Assembly: GCA_965243145.1 (NCBI GenBank)
Contig: CBDEUB010000002.1
Location: 1,302,001-1,366,000 of the forward strand
Length of the DNA stretch: 64,000 nt
Origin: CBDBLK01 sp965243145
GTDB lineage: Bacteria > Bdellovibrionota > Bacteriovoracia > Bacteriovoracales > Bacteriovoracaceae
Direction of reading: 5' to 3'
The position numbers and the translations under genes are program-made. Below the pieces are notes generated by a model, which was not told the DNA's origin, searched no databases, and saw only the letters and a list, made by a program, of their open reading frames with translations. Of the stretch, positions 24,213 through 33,141 are shown one piece after another (position 1 is the stretch's first letter; each line of letters starts with the position of its first letter).

Positions 24213-25418
24213 TTAAGCAAGGCCAAATTTGAGCGCATCAATGGCGGGCAGCCCCCCCCGCTGGATAAATTCCAGCATGGCCCCACCACCAGTGGAGATG
24301 TGGGAAATGCGCTCCCACAGTCCCGCCCGCTTGAGTGCCGCCGTGGAATCCCCTCCTCCCACCAGGGTAAAAGCCTGATCCAATTCGGCCAGAGCGTGGG
24401 CCAACCCAATCGTCCCCGCAGCAAATGCGGGGTCTTCAAAAACTCCCATTGGCCCGTTCCAAAACACCGTTTTGGCCTGGGCCAGGTGCGAGCGGAACAG
24501 GGCCAAACTTTTTGGCCCAATATCCAACCCCATCATGCCGGGAGGGATTCCTGCTCCGTTAGTTTGACTCGCCTCCCCGCCAATCCCTTGGGCCACTATG
24601 TGATCGGTGGGCAAGACCAGTTTGCCGGCACTGGGATGGGACAATATTTTTTTGGCCAGGGATAAATCCCCATCGGTACACAGAGAGTTTCCAATTTGCA
24701 GGCCTCTCGCTTTTAGAAAGGGATAGGCCATGGCCCCCCCTATGACCATGCCCTGGCAGCGGGGAAGAAAATGGTCGATCACCCCGATTTTATCGGAGAC
24801 TTTACTGCCCCCCAAAACGATCACCAGGGGACGATTCGGCCGTTCGCAAATTTGGCCCAAGGCCTGAACTTCCCTCCTGAGCAACAACCCCCCCACAGCG
24901 TGGCGCGGTTTGAAAAAGGCATTGATGCCATAGACAGAGGCGTGCCGGCGGTGGGCCGCACCGAACGCATCGTTGACGAAAACTTCTCCATAACTGGCCA
25001 AAGTTTTGGCAAAATCGTGTTGGCCCTCGGCCTCCTGCGGGTGAAAGCGCAGGTTTTGCAACAGGATCAGGCGAGGGGCAGCAAGCCCCAGAAGCACTTT
25101 AATCCCCCTGTCGAGGCAAGACTCGGTCAGCACCACTTCAAGGCCCAGTTGACGGGCCAGGTAATCGGCCACTGGCCCCAGTGAAAACCTGGGCACAACT
25201 TTGCCGCCGGGGCGGCCGAGGTGGCCCATCATCACCAACTTTTTGGCCCCGTTCTCCAAGATATAGCGGATGGTGGGGAGGGCACAGTCAATGCGGGTGG
25301 TGTCCTGAATGTCTCCCGCCGCACCCAGGGGAACATTAAAATCAAAGCGGGCGACCACGGATTTTTCGCTCAGGTCGATTTCATCTATGTAGCGGAGAAT
25401 CCGGTGGGCGGAAGTCAC
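24213..25418 (-). CDS. pgk: Phosphoglycerate kinase
   Basis: 401 aa. VVARFDFNVPLG, GHLGRPGG, VIVLGGSKVSDKIGV and the C-terminal VGGGDSTAAL nucleotide motif are intact. It converts 1,3-bisphosphoglycerate and ADP to 3-phosphoglycerate and ATP. A GTG at 25418, seven bases after the gapA stop and preceded by GGTGAGG, gives the family-normal N-terminus. A longer reading to 25532 would overlap gapA by over 100 bp. Confidence 0.96.
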   Translation of the reverse strand: MTSAHRILRYIDEIDLSEKSVVARFDFNVPLGAAGDIQDTTRIDCALPTIRYILENGAKKLVMMGHLGRPGGKVVPRFSLGPVADYLARQLGLEVVLTESCLDRGIKVLLGLAAPRLILLQNLRFHPQEAEGQHDFAKTLASYGEVFVNDAFGAAHRRHASVYGINAFFKPRHAVGGLLLRREVQALGQICERPNRPLVIVLGGSKVSDKIGVIDHFLPRCQGMVIGGAMAYPFLKARGLQIGNSLCTDGDLSLAKKILSHPSAGKLVLPTDHIVAQGIGGEASQTNGAGIPPGMMGLDIGPKSLALFRSHLAQAKTVFWNGPMGVFEDPAFAAGTIGLAHALAELDQAFTLVGGGDSTAALKRAGLWERISHISTGGGAMLEFIQRGGLPAIDALKFGLA

Positions 25419-25425
25419 CTTGACC

Positions 25426-26463
25426 TCACCTTGGGGGAGAACATTCGCCGACAAAGCGAACCAAATCAATGATCCGGTTGGAAAAACCCACTTCGTTATC
25501 GTACCAGGCCACCACTTTAGCGGTGTGTTCAATAACTTTGGTCAGTTGCAAATCGACGCAAGAAGATTCCCGCATACCGATGTAGTCGCTGGAAACCAGG
25601 GGGAGGGATTCGGTTTTGAGAATACCCCTCAATGGCCCTTCGGCCGCCTGGATCAATTGGCGGTTGATGTCCTCGCTGCTCAAACCACCTTTTTCCAGTT
25701 CGGCCGTCAAATCCACCAGGGAGACATTGGGGGTGGGAACCCGAATGGCAAAACCGTCCAATTTTCCCTCCAATTCGGGAATGATGAGTCCCACCGCTCT
25801 GGCCGCTCCGGTAGTGGTGGGGATCATGGAGAGGCCCGCAGCTCTGGCCCTTCTGAGGTCTAGATGGGAACTGTCGAGCAACGATTGATCGCTGGTGTAG
25901 GCGTGAACGGTGGCCATAAAACCCCGTTTGATTCCAAATTGGCGGTGTAAAACCTGGGCCACCGGGGCCAGGCAATTGGTGGTGCAACTGGCGTTAGAAA
26001 TAATGTGATGCTCGCCGGGCCGATAAGTTTGATGGTTGATACCCATAACGAAGGTGGCATCGAGATTTTTACCCGGAGCACACATGACGACTTTTTTGAC
26101 ACTCTCTCTTTTGTGCTGTGCAAGAGAATCCCTGTCTTTAAACTTTCCAGTGGCATCAATCACTACATCGACGGCGCTTTCCCCCCAAGGAATGTCACCG
26201 GGGGACTTGTGGCCATAAAAGCGGATGGAGTGCCCGTCAATGTGGAAATGGGATTCCCCCTGGCCATATTTCAAGGTGTGTTTCAAAGGGCCATGAACCG
26301 AGTCAAATTGCAGGAGATGGAGATAGGGTTCAGGCCGGCCAGGGTTGTTTACCGCCGCCACTTCCAGGCCAGTTTCCCCCTCCTTCGCACGGTTGAACAC
26401 TTCGCGCAGGATGGCCCGCCCGATCCGTCCCAATCCATTAATGCCTATTCTCAAATTTGCCAT
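25426..26463 (-). CDS. gapA: Glyceraldehyde-3-phosphate dehydrogenase, type I
   Basis: 345 aa. The NAD-binding GINGLGRIGRAILRE, the catalytic Cys in ISNASCTTNCLAP, the HAYTSDQ loop and the C-terminal WYDNEVGFSNR are all present. ATG 26463 (MANLRIGING) matches the family start; a GTG 18 bp upstream is possible. It is first gene of the glycolytic operon, with an 86-bp divergent region to the Nfu-like gene. Confidence 0.96.
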   Translation of the reverse strand: MANLRIGINGLGRIGRAILREVFNRAKEGETGLEVAAVNNPGRPEPYLHLLQFDSVHGPLKHTLKYGQGESHFHIDGHSIRFYGHKSPGDIPWGESAVDVVIDATGKFKDRDSLAQHKRESVKKVVMCAPGKNLDATFVMGINHQTYRPGEHHIISNASCTTNCLAPVAQVLHRQFGIKRGFMATVHAYTSDQSLLDSSHLDLRRARAAGLSMIPTTTGAARAVGLIIPELEGKLDGFAIRVPTPNVSLVDLTAELEKGGLSSEDINRQLIQAAEGPLRGILKTESLPLVSSDYIGMRESSCVDLQLTKVIEHTAKVVAWYDNEVGFSNRIIDLVRFVGECSPPR

Positions 26464-26503
26464 GGGCCTAGTGGTTACCACACAGTGGCCCCCTCTCGCA
26501 AGT

Positions 26504-26533
26504 TTGACTGAGAACAGCGAGGGCCAGTATAAG
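26504..26533 (+). promoter_or_regulatory. Sigma-70-type promoter for the Nfu-like gene
   Basis: TTGACT at 26504-26509 and TATAAG at 26528-26533, spacer 18, in the gapA/nfu divergent region. The predicted start site is about 10 bases ahead of the ATG, with AAGGGGGAGAGG between. Confidence 0.5.
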
Positions 26534-26549
26534 GGGGAGAGGTGGCCCC

Positions 26550-26807
26550 ATGATCCGACAAATGGAAAAACTCTTTGACCAGCAGATTCGCCCGGGACTC
26601 AAGGCCCACGGGGGCAATGTCGAAATCGTGGATATTGACAACGACAGGCTGTACCTCAAATTGAGCGGAGGGTGCCAGGGCTGTGCCAGTTCCACCGCCA
26701 CTTTAAAAGACGGCATCGAGCGGCTCGTGAAACAAAAATTTCCCGATATTGTCGAGGTCATCGACACTACCAATCACGCCGCGGGCACAAACCCCTACTA
26801 TAAGTAA
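26550..26807 (+). CDS. NifU C-terminal-domain (Nfu-type) Fe-S scaffold
   Basis: 85 aa. It is essentially one NifU C-terminal domain: IRPGLKAHGGNVEIVDI then LSGGCQGCASSTATLKDGIE with the CxxC that binds a [4Fe-4S] cluster at a dimer interface. It is expected to carry or deliver Fe-S clusters in the cytoplasm. The Mrp-type ATPase 400 bp downstream on the other strand would fit the same pathway. The structured repeat starts right behind its stop. Confidence 0.92.
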   Translation: MIRQMEKLFDQQIRPGLKAHGGNVEIVDIDNDRLYLKLSGGCQGCASSTATLKDGIERLVKQKFPDIVEVIDTTNHAAGTNPYYK

Positions 26808-26808
26808 G

Positions 26809-27003
26809 GTAAGCGCTCACAATTTAGGTCAGATTGGGATAAAGCAAGACGGAGCGACTGAGGTGTGCTCCCTGCACATCGCAAGGAGCGACGGTGAAGC
26901 TGAGTCACACGGAGTCGCCAGAAAGGCGACGAGCGACGACTGCCCCGATGGGCAGTGCCGGAGCAGGATGCGGAGGCAAGATGGCCTAAAGTGTGAGCGC
27001 TTA
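26809..27003 (-). repeat. Dispersed structured repeat, copy C (inverted)
   Basis: 195 bp from GTAAGCGCTCACAATTTAGG to GTGTGAGCGCTTA, in the opposite orientation to A, B, D and E. Its left end follows the Nfu stop by two bases, and its right end supplies the TAA stop codon (27001-27003) of the convergent small gene. Confidence 0.92.
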
Positions 27004-27192
27004 TTCTGGCCGAAAGACCTTGCCGAGATAATCCCCATGACTGGCCTGATAGCGTTTGAGGGCGATGACGACATGATCTTCTAGGGAAATCCCCGTGTGT
27101 TTGGCCATCAAATCCAAGTTATTGACCACTTGTTCTTCAATTTTGACTTTGAGTTCTTTTAATTTCCCCTGATTGTGAACTTGAGACTTCAT
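27001..27192 (-). CDS. Small hypothetical protein, possibly ribbon-helix-helix-like
   Basis: 63 aa. LKELKVKIEEQVVNNLDLMAK, split here for description, followed by TGISLEDHVVIALKRYQ suggests a beta strand plus two helices, as in ribbon-helix-helix proteins. That family call is tentative. It lies 16 bp behind the Mrp ATPase gene and may be its last operon member. The stop codon lies in the terminal bases of repeat copy C. Confidence 0.55.
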   Translation of the reverse strand: MKSQVHNQGKLKELKVKIEEQVVNNLDLMAKHTGISLEDHVVIALKRYQASHGDYLGKVFRPE

Positions 27193-27208
27193 AATCTCTC
27201 TTCCTCCC

Positions 27209-28369
27209 CTATTTCCTCTTAAAGAGCTTGCTCAAAAATCCCGGACTTCGATCCTTCCCCACTATCTTACCAAGTTTGGAGGCAATTTGGGTGTAGGCAT
27301 TCCAAACTGGCCGCCCCTGGTAGTGGGAATTGTCCATGTAGGGGCATCCCGCATCCGAGCTTTCCCGCAGGGCCATTTCCAAGGGTATTTCACCGAGTAA
27401 ATCAATTTCCAGTTCTGTCGCCAATTTGGCCCCTCCCCCCTGGCCAAAAATATAATATTTTTTAGGAGAGTCGTCGGGAATAAAATAACTCATATTTTCG
27501 ATCAGGCCAGCGACGGGGGTTTTCATTTTTTTAAACATCTCCACCCCCTTGCGGGTGTCGAGCACCGCCAAGTTTTGAGGGGTGGTGACGATGACTGCTG
27601 CATCGACTTCGGTGTTCTGAACCGTGGAAAGCTGAACATCCCCCGTCCCCGGAGGCAAATCCAAAATCAGGTAGTCCAATTGGCCCCAATCCGTGTCGAA
27701 GAGAAATTGGTTGAGCACTCCCCCCAACATGGGGCCTCGCCAAATGACCGCCTCTTCTTCTTTGACAAAAAGCCCGAAACTGATGAACTTGATTCCCTTA
27801 GTTTCGATGGGGGCCATTTTTTTATTTTTTGAAGCGCGGGGCGTGGCCCGGCGCTCACCGAGCAAAGTCGGCAGGGAGGGGCCATAAATGTCGGCATCCA
27901 AAAGGCCCACACTGCTGCCCGCATTTCTCAAGGACAGGGCCAAATTGACCGCCACGGTAGATTTTCCCACCCCTCCTTTACAACTTGACACCGCAATGAC
28001 CTTGTTCGCCCCCTCCACTCTGCGTTTATTGCCAATGCTTCCGTGGCCAACTTTGAGTTGGGCCTGCTTTTCCGGCAGGGACGAAGAAGAAGGAGGGGGA
28101 GCGGGTGAACGGGCCAGGCCAATCGTTTTAATCACCACTTGGGATTCACTCCAGGAACCCGCTTCCGGTTTTTCCAGGGCCGCCAAAATATCGTCTTCAA
28201 TTTTTCTCTTCTGCTCGAAAGAGATGCCCTGGCGGTCATAAGTGATGATCAATTGCCCATTTTTTTCGGTCAAGTCCCGCCATCGTTCTTCCGAAGATAG
28301 AGTTTCCCCGGAAGCTGGATTGCCGATGCAGGCAAGTATCTGTCTTATTTGGTCTATTTTTTTCTGCAC
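27209..28369 (-). CDS. mrp: Mrp/ApbC-family P-loop ATPase (Fe-S cluster carrier)
   Basis: 386 aa. An N-terminal MIP18/DUF59-like part (about 1-80) and a linker of Ser/Pro are followed by VIAVSSCKGGVGKSTVAVNLA (deviant Walker A, about 128), GLLDADIYGPSLP and LDLPPGTGDVQLS. The CxxC found in many Mrp proteins after ENMSYF is absent here (FIPDDSPKKYYIFGQGGG), as in some other Mrp subgroups. Start GTG. Expected role is Fe-S cluster transfer with ATP hydrolysis. Confidence 0.9.
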   Translation of the reverse strand: MQKKIDQIRQILACIGNPASGETLSSEERWRDLTEKNGQLIITYDRQGISFEQKRKIEDDILAALEKPEAGSWSESQVVIKTIGLARSPAPPPSSSSLPEKQAQLKVGHGSIGNKRRVEGANKVIAVSSCKGGVGKSTVAVNLALSLRNAGSSVGLLDADIYGPSLPTLLGERRATPRASKNKKMAPIETKGIKFISFGLFVKEEEAVIWRGPMLGGVLNQFLFDTDWGQLDYLILDLPPGTGDVQLSTVQNTEVDAAVIVTTPQNLAVLDTRKGVEMFKKMKTPVAGLIENMSYFIPDDSPKKYYIFGQGGGAKLATELEIDLLGEIPLEMALRESSDAGCPYMDNSHYQGRPVWNAYTQIASKLGKIVGKDRSPGFLSKLFKRK

Positions 28370-28548
28370 TTTATTCCCACAACTCCCTGGCCGTGTGGAT
28401 TTATAATGGCCCCGTCCCCATATAGCAAACTTTCATCCCCTTAATAAAGAGAAATATTCTCCCCTTGAAAGGCCTTCTGGCCCGAAATTGGAAAAATGTT
28501 TAAGATTGAAGAAGCGGATACTGGCAACGCGGAGGAGAGGACTGGCCC

Positions 28549-29112
28549 ATGGCCAAATACAGAAGAACCAAATTTGTCGTCAATCCCAAATTTCAACTCA
28601 AAATCGCGCTTTCCATTACTGTGATCGCGCTGGTCACTAATGCCGTCTTTTTTTGGGTCATTCAAGACCTGCTGGAAACTGTCCGCAATTTTCTTACCGA
28701 CATTGCCCCCGAAGATGCCATCCAACAATTTATCCAAGAACAATCGTCCATTCTGAACATGATCTATCTCTACCAATCTCTGGTTTGCCTGATCATCTTC
28801 TTTGGCTGTCTCATTTTTACCCACCGGATAGCTGGCCCCATGTACAAACTGAGGCTCTACTTGAGGGAATTTGCCCAGGGGATAGCGCCTAAGAGATTGC
28901 GTTTTAGAAAGGGTGACTGCTTCCACGAAGTGGCCGATGAAATCAACACAACTTTTGAAAAACTATCCACGGACAACCCCGCCGGACGGGCGGCACTCAA
29001 TGCCATCAATGCCGACTTGCGGGGATTGGCCAGAACTTTGCCCGAAGATAAAAGGAAAGACTTAGAGGAGATTTCAAAAAGAATAACAGCGGCGCAATCT
29101 TCCTCTTCTTGA
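28549..29112 (+). CDS. Membrane protein with HAMP-like region
   Basis: 187 aa. Two membrane helices (about 19-40 and 74-93) with an extracytoplasmic loop, then HRIAGPMYKLRLYLREFAQG and FRKGDCFHEVADEIN, the layout of a HAMP linker. It has no output domain, so it could be a regulatory partner or a stripped sensor. SD is GGAGGAGAGG. The lytic transglycosylase follows 36 bp downstream. Confidence 0.65.
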   Translation: MAKYRRTKFVVNPKFQLKIALSITVIALVTNAVFFWVIQDLLETVRNFLTDIAPEDAIQQFIQEQSSILNMIYLYQSLVCLIIFFGCLIFTHRIAGPMYKLRLYLREFAQGIAPKRLRFRKGDCFHEVADEINTTFEKLSTDNPAGRAALNAINADLRGLARTLPEDKRKDLEEISKRITAAQSSSS

Positions 29113-29148
29113 AGCGAGAACTCTGAAAAAAATTCTGGGAGCAACGAC

Positions 29149-31200
29149 ATGAAAGTCGTTTTCTATCCTCACAAATGGGCCGTTATTGGTGGAGTCATTT
29201 TCTGCTTGGCCAATGAAGAGGCCCTGGCAAAAAATAAAAGGAAAAATATATCTGACCCCGAACTCGCCGCTGCCAGAGCATTAGTCAACCTTCACAAAAT
29301 TTTAGGCCGCAAAATTAGCTCCCGCCAAAAAAGACAACTGCAAAACATAACTGGCCGTCTTAAAAAATCAAAACTTTTTTCCCAATACCGCCATATTCCT
29401 AAGGCCGCTCACCAATTCACTCTACCGGCAATGACTCTCAATTATGTCAAAAAATGCTCGTCCTTTTCCATGCTCAGGCCACAAAAAACCACCATCCTAG
29501 GCCCGCTCTTCCGCCGCAAAATAGGCCGTCTTTGCTGGAAAAAATTTTTTAAAACTGTTGGAGCAAGGCCCTGGAAAGGCAACAAGGCCCATCTTTTGCC
29601 TATTGCCAATGCTATTCCACGCCTCTTGGAAAAGGATTTGACCAGGAATTTTGGCCAATTTTTATCGCGCCTGCCAAAAGAATCTCCCGAACTGGCATCC
29701 CTGTCGGAAAAGATAAGACACCATTATAAATCCCGCCAAATGCGGCCGAGTGAACACATTCTCCCCCATGTGATCATGGATTCCGAATTTACTGGATTTA
29801 TTCAAAAAAATGGATTTTTGGACAAAACTTCGGAGAAATATTTTTATGCCGAGTTTAAACACTTTATTGAAGACATTAGGAACAATTACCAACAAAGTGA
29901 CTACGGAGAAGTCCGGGAAATCATGCAAGATGTGGTTCGTTTCCACGAGGCCAATAAAGCATACCTCTCCAACAAAAAGACTTGGAAAAGTTTGATTTTG
30001 ACCGGCAAGCGCATGGTGCGGTTAAAACAAATGAATTTGGCGTTAGAGTTTTTTAAAACTTCCCAAGAAATCATCTCCGGGGAAAACCAATTTGAATCCA
30101 GCTTTCAAAGATTGTTTACCCTTTTGCTCAATGAGAAGATTTACCAAGGCATGAGTTATATTAAGGCCCAAGAAATTATCGACCACTTTCCACAACTGGA
30201 CAGCAAATTTCAATTCTGGATTGCCCGCACCTGTGAACTCAACAAGGAATACGCCAAGGCCAAAAAACTCTACCTCAAAATTATTGAAGACAATCCTCTC
30301 TCGTTTTACGCCATTTTGGCCCTCGACAAACTCAAAAAATTCCAACCCCACTACAGCTATGACTTTTTTATTAAGGACGCAGGAACCACCGGCACATTCA
30401 AGGGGAAATACACCCTCGAAGCGCAAAGAAACCTTAAACGCCTGTCGTACTTTGCCAAGGTAGACTATGGCCTTTTTGTTTCAAAAACGATCCACCACTT
30501 GTTGGAAAAATCGGTTAAAAATTTCCAAAGGCCCAATGAAAGCGGCCACACAGTGGCCAAACAACACCTCTACACAACCCTGATCAATGCCCTCGGCGAA
30601 AACGCCCAACACCTGGAGGCCTTCAAATTGACTTCCCGACTGGTCGATCAAAACGCCCTCCAGCTCAACCGCCACATTTTAAAAATACTTTTCCCCAAAA
30701 AATTCCTCAAGGAAATCAAGGCCAACCGGCCTTCGTTCGACCCCTTGATCGTCTTAGGCCTCATCCGCCAGGAAAGCGCCTTCGACCCCCGGGCCAAATC
30801 GAGAGTGGGGGCCAGAGGGCTTATGCAAATTATGCCCGCCACCGCCAGATATTACCAAAAATTGAAAAATAGAAATGAACTCTACAACATCAGGCCCAAC
30901 CTCAAGATAGGGATTAAGTATCTGGAAAAATTGCTCAAGGAAAACGATGGAAACTTGATCTACGCCCTGGCGGCCTACAACGCCGGCGAGGGCAACCTCA
31001 ACCGATGGAAAAAATCCATTTTAAAATTTGACGACCCGGTGAAAAATATCGAACTCATCCCCTTTCGGGAAACCCGCAACTATGTCAAACTGGTGTTTCG
31101 GAACCTGTACTTTTACAATCTTTTAAACGGAAATAAAAACTTTCTGGAAAAAAAGGTCGAGACTAATTTTAGAGTTTCCTTGCAAAATGCGGGCAAATAA
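29149..31200 (+). CDS. Soluble lytic murein transglycosylase (Slt-type)
   Basis: 683 aa. N-terminal signal sequence (to about residue 27, EEALA) and a long helical superhelix-like region with TPR-like units (about 300-400). The C-terminal SLT domain (about 540-665) has the catalytic Glu in IRQESAFDPRAKS, then GARGLMQIMPATA and YALAAYNAGEGN. It cleaves peptidoglycan glycan strands to 1,6-anhydro products in the periplasm. The N-terminal part is unusually rich in basic residues. Confidence 0.92.
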   Translation: MKVVFYPHKWAVIGGVIFCLANEEALAKNKRKNISDPELAAARALVNLHKILGRKISSRQKRQLQNITGRLKKSKLFSQYRHIPKAAHQFTLPAMTLNYVKKCSSFSMLRPQKTTILGPLFRRKIGRLCWKKFFKTVGARPWKGNKAHLLPIANAIPRLLEKDLTRNFGQFLSRLPKESPELASLSEKIRHHYKSRQMRPSEHILPHVIMDSEFTGFIQKNGFLDKTSEKYFYAEFKHFIEDIRNNYQQSDYGEVREIMQDVVRFHEANKAYLSNKKTWKSLILTGKRMVRLKQMNLALEFFKTSQEIISGENQFESSFQRLFTLLLNEKIYQGMSYIKAQEIIDHFPQLDSKFQFWIARTCELNKEYAKAKKLYLKIIEDNPLSFYAILALDKLKKFQPHYSYDFFIKDAGTTGTFKGKYTLEAQRNLKRLSYFAKVDYGLFVSKTIHHLLEKSVKNFQRPNESGHTVAKQHLYTTLINALGENAQHLEAFKLTSRLVDQNALQLNRHILKILFPKKFLKEIKANRPSFDPLIVLGLIRQESAFDPRAKSRVGARGLMQIMPATARYYQKLKNRNELYNIRPNLKIGIKYLEKLLKENDGNLIYALAAYNAGEGNLNRWKKSILKFDDPVKNIELIPFRETRNYVKLVFRNLYFYNLLNGNKNFLEKKVETNFRVSLQNAGK

Positions 31201-31213
31201 CGGGGCCAATTGT

Positions 31214-32059
31214 TCAAACGGCGATTAAACTCTTTCGTTCTTTTGCTTCATCTTCCACCACTTGACATTCAACGCCTTCTTGAGTAAGAAGCGCATTTTG
31301 TTCTCCACATAAGGCCTTGACTTTATTTAAAAATGCTTGTGCGTCCAAATCTGTAGGCATGAATGGCGAATCATATTTGCCAACTTCTCTGGCCTGGCAT
31401 CTCATCCAACCCCCTTCCGAAACGACTGCACTTCTTTCTTCACAGTTCACCTCTATAGTTCTAATCACTGCTATAATATCGTCATCAATCCAAATATGCC
31501 TACTATCACCACCATAAAGGTGACATTCTCCAGTTATAAAAAATCCCCCTTTTCCACACACGGCCTCAAGCACATTTAAGGCCATGATTCGCAACCCGTC
31601 CCCGTTGCCGTTTGCAACTCTTTCACTTCTTCTTCTGACGGCATCCTTTCTAGCGGCGTTTGAGCGCAATATAAATCCAATACTAAATGCCCCAACACCG
31701 GCCAACGCTCCCAACGCAAAGAGCATCATGTCAGGTAGACTGGCCTGCACGGCCGAATCGAGGAAAACGATTCTGGCGTAGGCCACATCGCCTTCATCAC
31801 AGAAACGCAATTTTTCCTCCTGGCCAGTTTTCAATGCCAAAGCATCGTTTTGGGCGAGAGCGGCCATATCTTGGGAAGAGAAAAGTTCGGCAATTTCGGG
31901 GGTGACTTGGCAGCGAAGACTCCGATCTTCATTGATCAAAAAGGCCGCCGCAGTATGAGAGTTAAATCCCTCTTTCGGGTGCTCAGGAATGTAGGCGCTG
32001 GCCGAAGTTAAGGCCACACTGGCCGCCAAAAAACCTGAAATCAATTTGCGAAAATCCAT
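31214..32059 (-). CDS. Hypothetical exported/membrane protein
   Basis: 281 aa. Signal peptide (MDFRKLISGFLAASVALTSASA) and a second hydrophobic helix at about 112-133 (MLFALGALAGVGAFSIGFIL) followed by basic RKDAVRRRSER. This suggests an N-terminal periplasmic and C-terminal cytoplasmic part. Several Cys in the C-terminal part. No family recognised. AAGGGGAT precedes the ATG. Convergent with the transglycosylase gene. Confidence 0.55.
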   Translation of the reverse strand: MDFRKLISGFLAASVALTSASAYIPEHPKEGFNSHTAAAFLINEDRSLRCQVTPEIAELFSSQDMAALAQNDALALKTGQEEKLRFCDEGDVAYARIVFLDSAVQASLPDMMLFALGALAGVGAFSIGFILRSNAARKDAVRRRSERVANGNGDGLRIMALNVLEAVCGKGGFFITGECHLYGGDSRHIWIDDDIIAVIRTIEVNCEERSAVVSEGGWMRCQAREVGKYDSPFMPTDLDAQAFLNKVKALCGEQNALLTQEGVECQVVEDEAKERKSLIAV

Positions 32060-32232
32060 AGAATCCCCTTAACATCCCCAGAAACGGGGAGCGTTGTCTT
32101 GTGTTCTGGGCAATCAATCTAGCACAATATGGCCTGGCCTCCAAATATTGACTAAAGACTATACGAGTCAATGACCGAGAAAAGGAAATATATTGCCAGG
32201 AAAGGGCCTTTTTATTGCCTGAAGTCTTATAT

Positions 32233-32433
32233 TTATGGCCCAGTAACGCTCAATTCCACTGTCGTAGGATTGATAATTCTTTTAGAAGCATCCAAAATTT
32301 CTATGCCGACGACATCCCCATTTTCGTCGTAGTCGAAAATCATTCCCGGGTTGATTTCATCGCTTTCCACAATTGCACGATCTGAAAACCTTAAAGTCAA
32401 GGTGTCTACTTCCTTGTTGTACCTAACTTTCAT
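32233..32433 (-). CDS. DUF2283-domain protein
   Basis: 66 aa. MKVRYNKEVDTLTLRFSD, VVESDEINPGMIFDYDENGDVVGIEIL (split for description) and DASKRI are the DUF2283 pattern. The gene overlaps the 3' end of the DUF4258 gene by 11 bp. Such pairs are common in bacteria and are suspected toxin-antitoxin or toxin-like modules; function unproven. Confidence 0.88.
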   Translation of the reverse strand: MKVRYNKEVDTLTLRFSDRAIVESDEINPGMIFDYDENGDVVGIEILDASKRIINPTTVELSVTGP

Positions 32434-32704
32434 CTTTCTCCCCTTTTCTCCAATATTTGTTAAACTTACTCGTTTTGTAAACAGTGACAACGACAATAGA
32501 ATCATCATTTTCTTCCACAACTACTCGTAAAAGCATCCTTTTCCCATTTAAGGGGAGTTTTCTTTGGTAGATCAAACGCCCCATATGGCCAGCTATTTTT
32601 TGGTCAGGACTCTCCAAACAATCCATCAGTTCTGAAATTTCAATATTGCGCTCTTCTAACGATTCTCTGGCGTGGTCAATTATGGTGCGTTTTGGTTTGA
32701 CCAT
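32423..32704 (-). CDS. DUF4258-domain protein, RelE/BrnT-like fold candidate
   Basis: 93 aa. IIDHARESLEERNIEISEL followed by a beta-rich part (LPLNGKRMLLRVVVEE and SIVVVTVYKTSKFNKYW) fits DUF4258, a family with RelE-like character. ATG 32704 is preferred; it encodes MVKPKRT. It forms an operon with the DUF2283 gene. Confidence 0.8.
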   Translation of the reverse strand: MVKPKRTIIDHARESLEERNIEISELMDCLESPDQKIAGHMGRLIYQRKLPLNGKRMLLRVVVEENDDSIVVVTVYKTSKFNKYWRKGEKDES

Positions 32705-33004
32705 ATTTGATAGTATAGTTGAAAATCGGCGGTTGACCGCCATTTTTATGTGACGGCCGTGTGATAGCTAGGCCCAAAAAAGGGGATATATCTTGTCAGT
32801 TTTCTTGATTTGATCGACAAGTTAAATATTTTTATCAATTTGGCCTTAATGGCATCCGCAATAATCCTCGAAGCGGCCGAGTAATTTTTCTTTTCGATTT
32901 TAAACCGATCCCGGAAGTTCTCGTTAGTCAGGGCCGGCCGGACAGGATGAAAGTTCATCACTATACTGGGAAAGGCAGGGAATGCTGGCCCACTTGAATC
33001 GACA

Positions 33005-33095
33005 TGGTGCCCCAGGCCAGACTTGAACTGGCACGACTTGAAACCAAGTCCCGGGATTTTAAGTCCCGTGCGTCTACCAATTTCGCCACCAGGGC
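33005..33095 (-). tRNA. tRNA-Leu (anticodon UAA)
   Basis: 91 bases on the minus strand including encoded CCA (33005-33007). Acceptor stem GCCCTGG/CTGGGGC has two wobble pairs, D-loop GAAATTGGTAGACGC, anticodon arm CGGGA-CTTAAAA-TCCCG with anticodon TAA. A long class II variable arm and GTTCAAGTC T-loop follow. A plus-strand gene starts 47 bp beyond its 5' end. Confidence 0.95.
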
Positions 33096-33141
33096 ACACA
33101 GGAAACGAATTTTGAAATATTTGGGGAGTGCTTGTCAATTG

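Noticed and set aside
33004..33141. Upstream extension of the lipoprotein gene to 33004
   Set aside because: This would translate the antisense strand of the tRNA gene and bury the lipoprotein signal; the ATG at 33142 is better.
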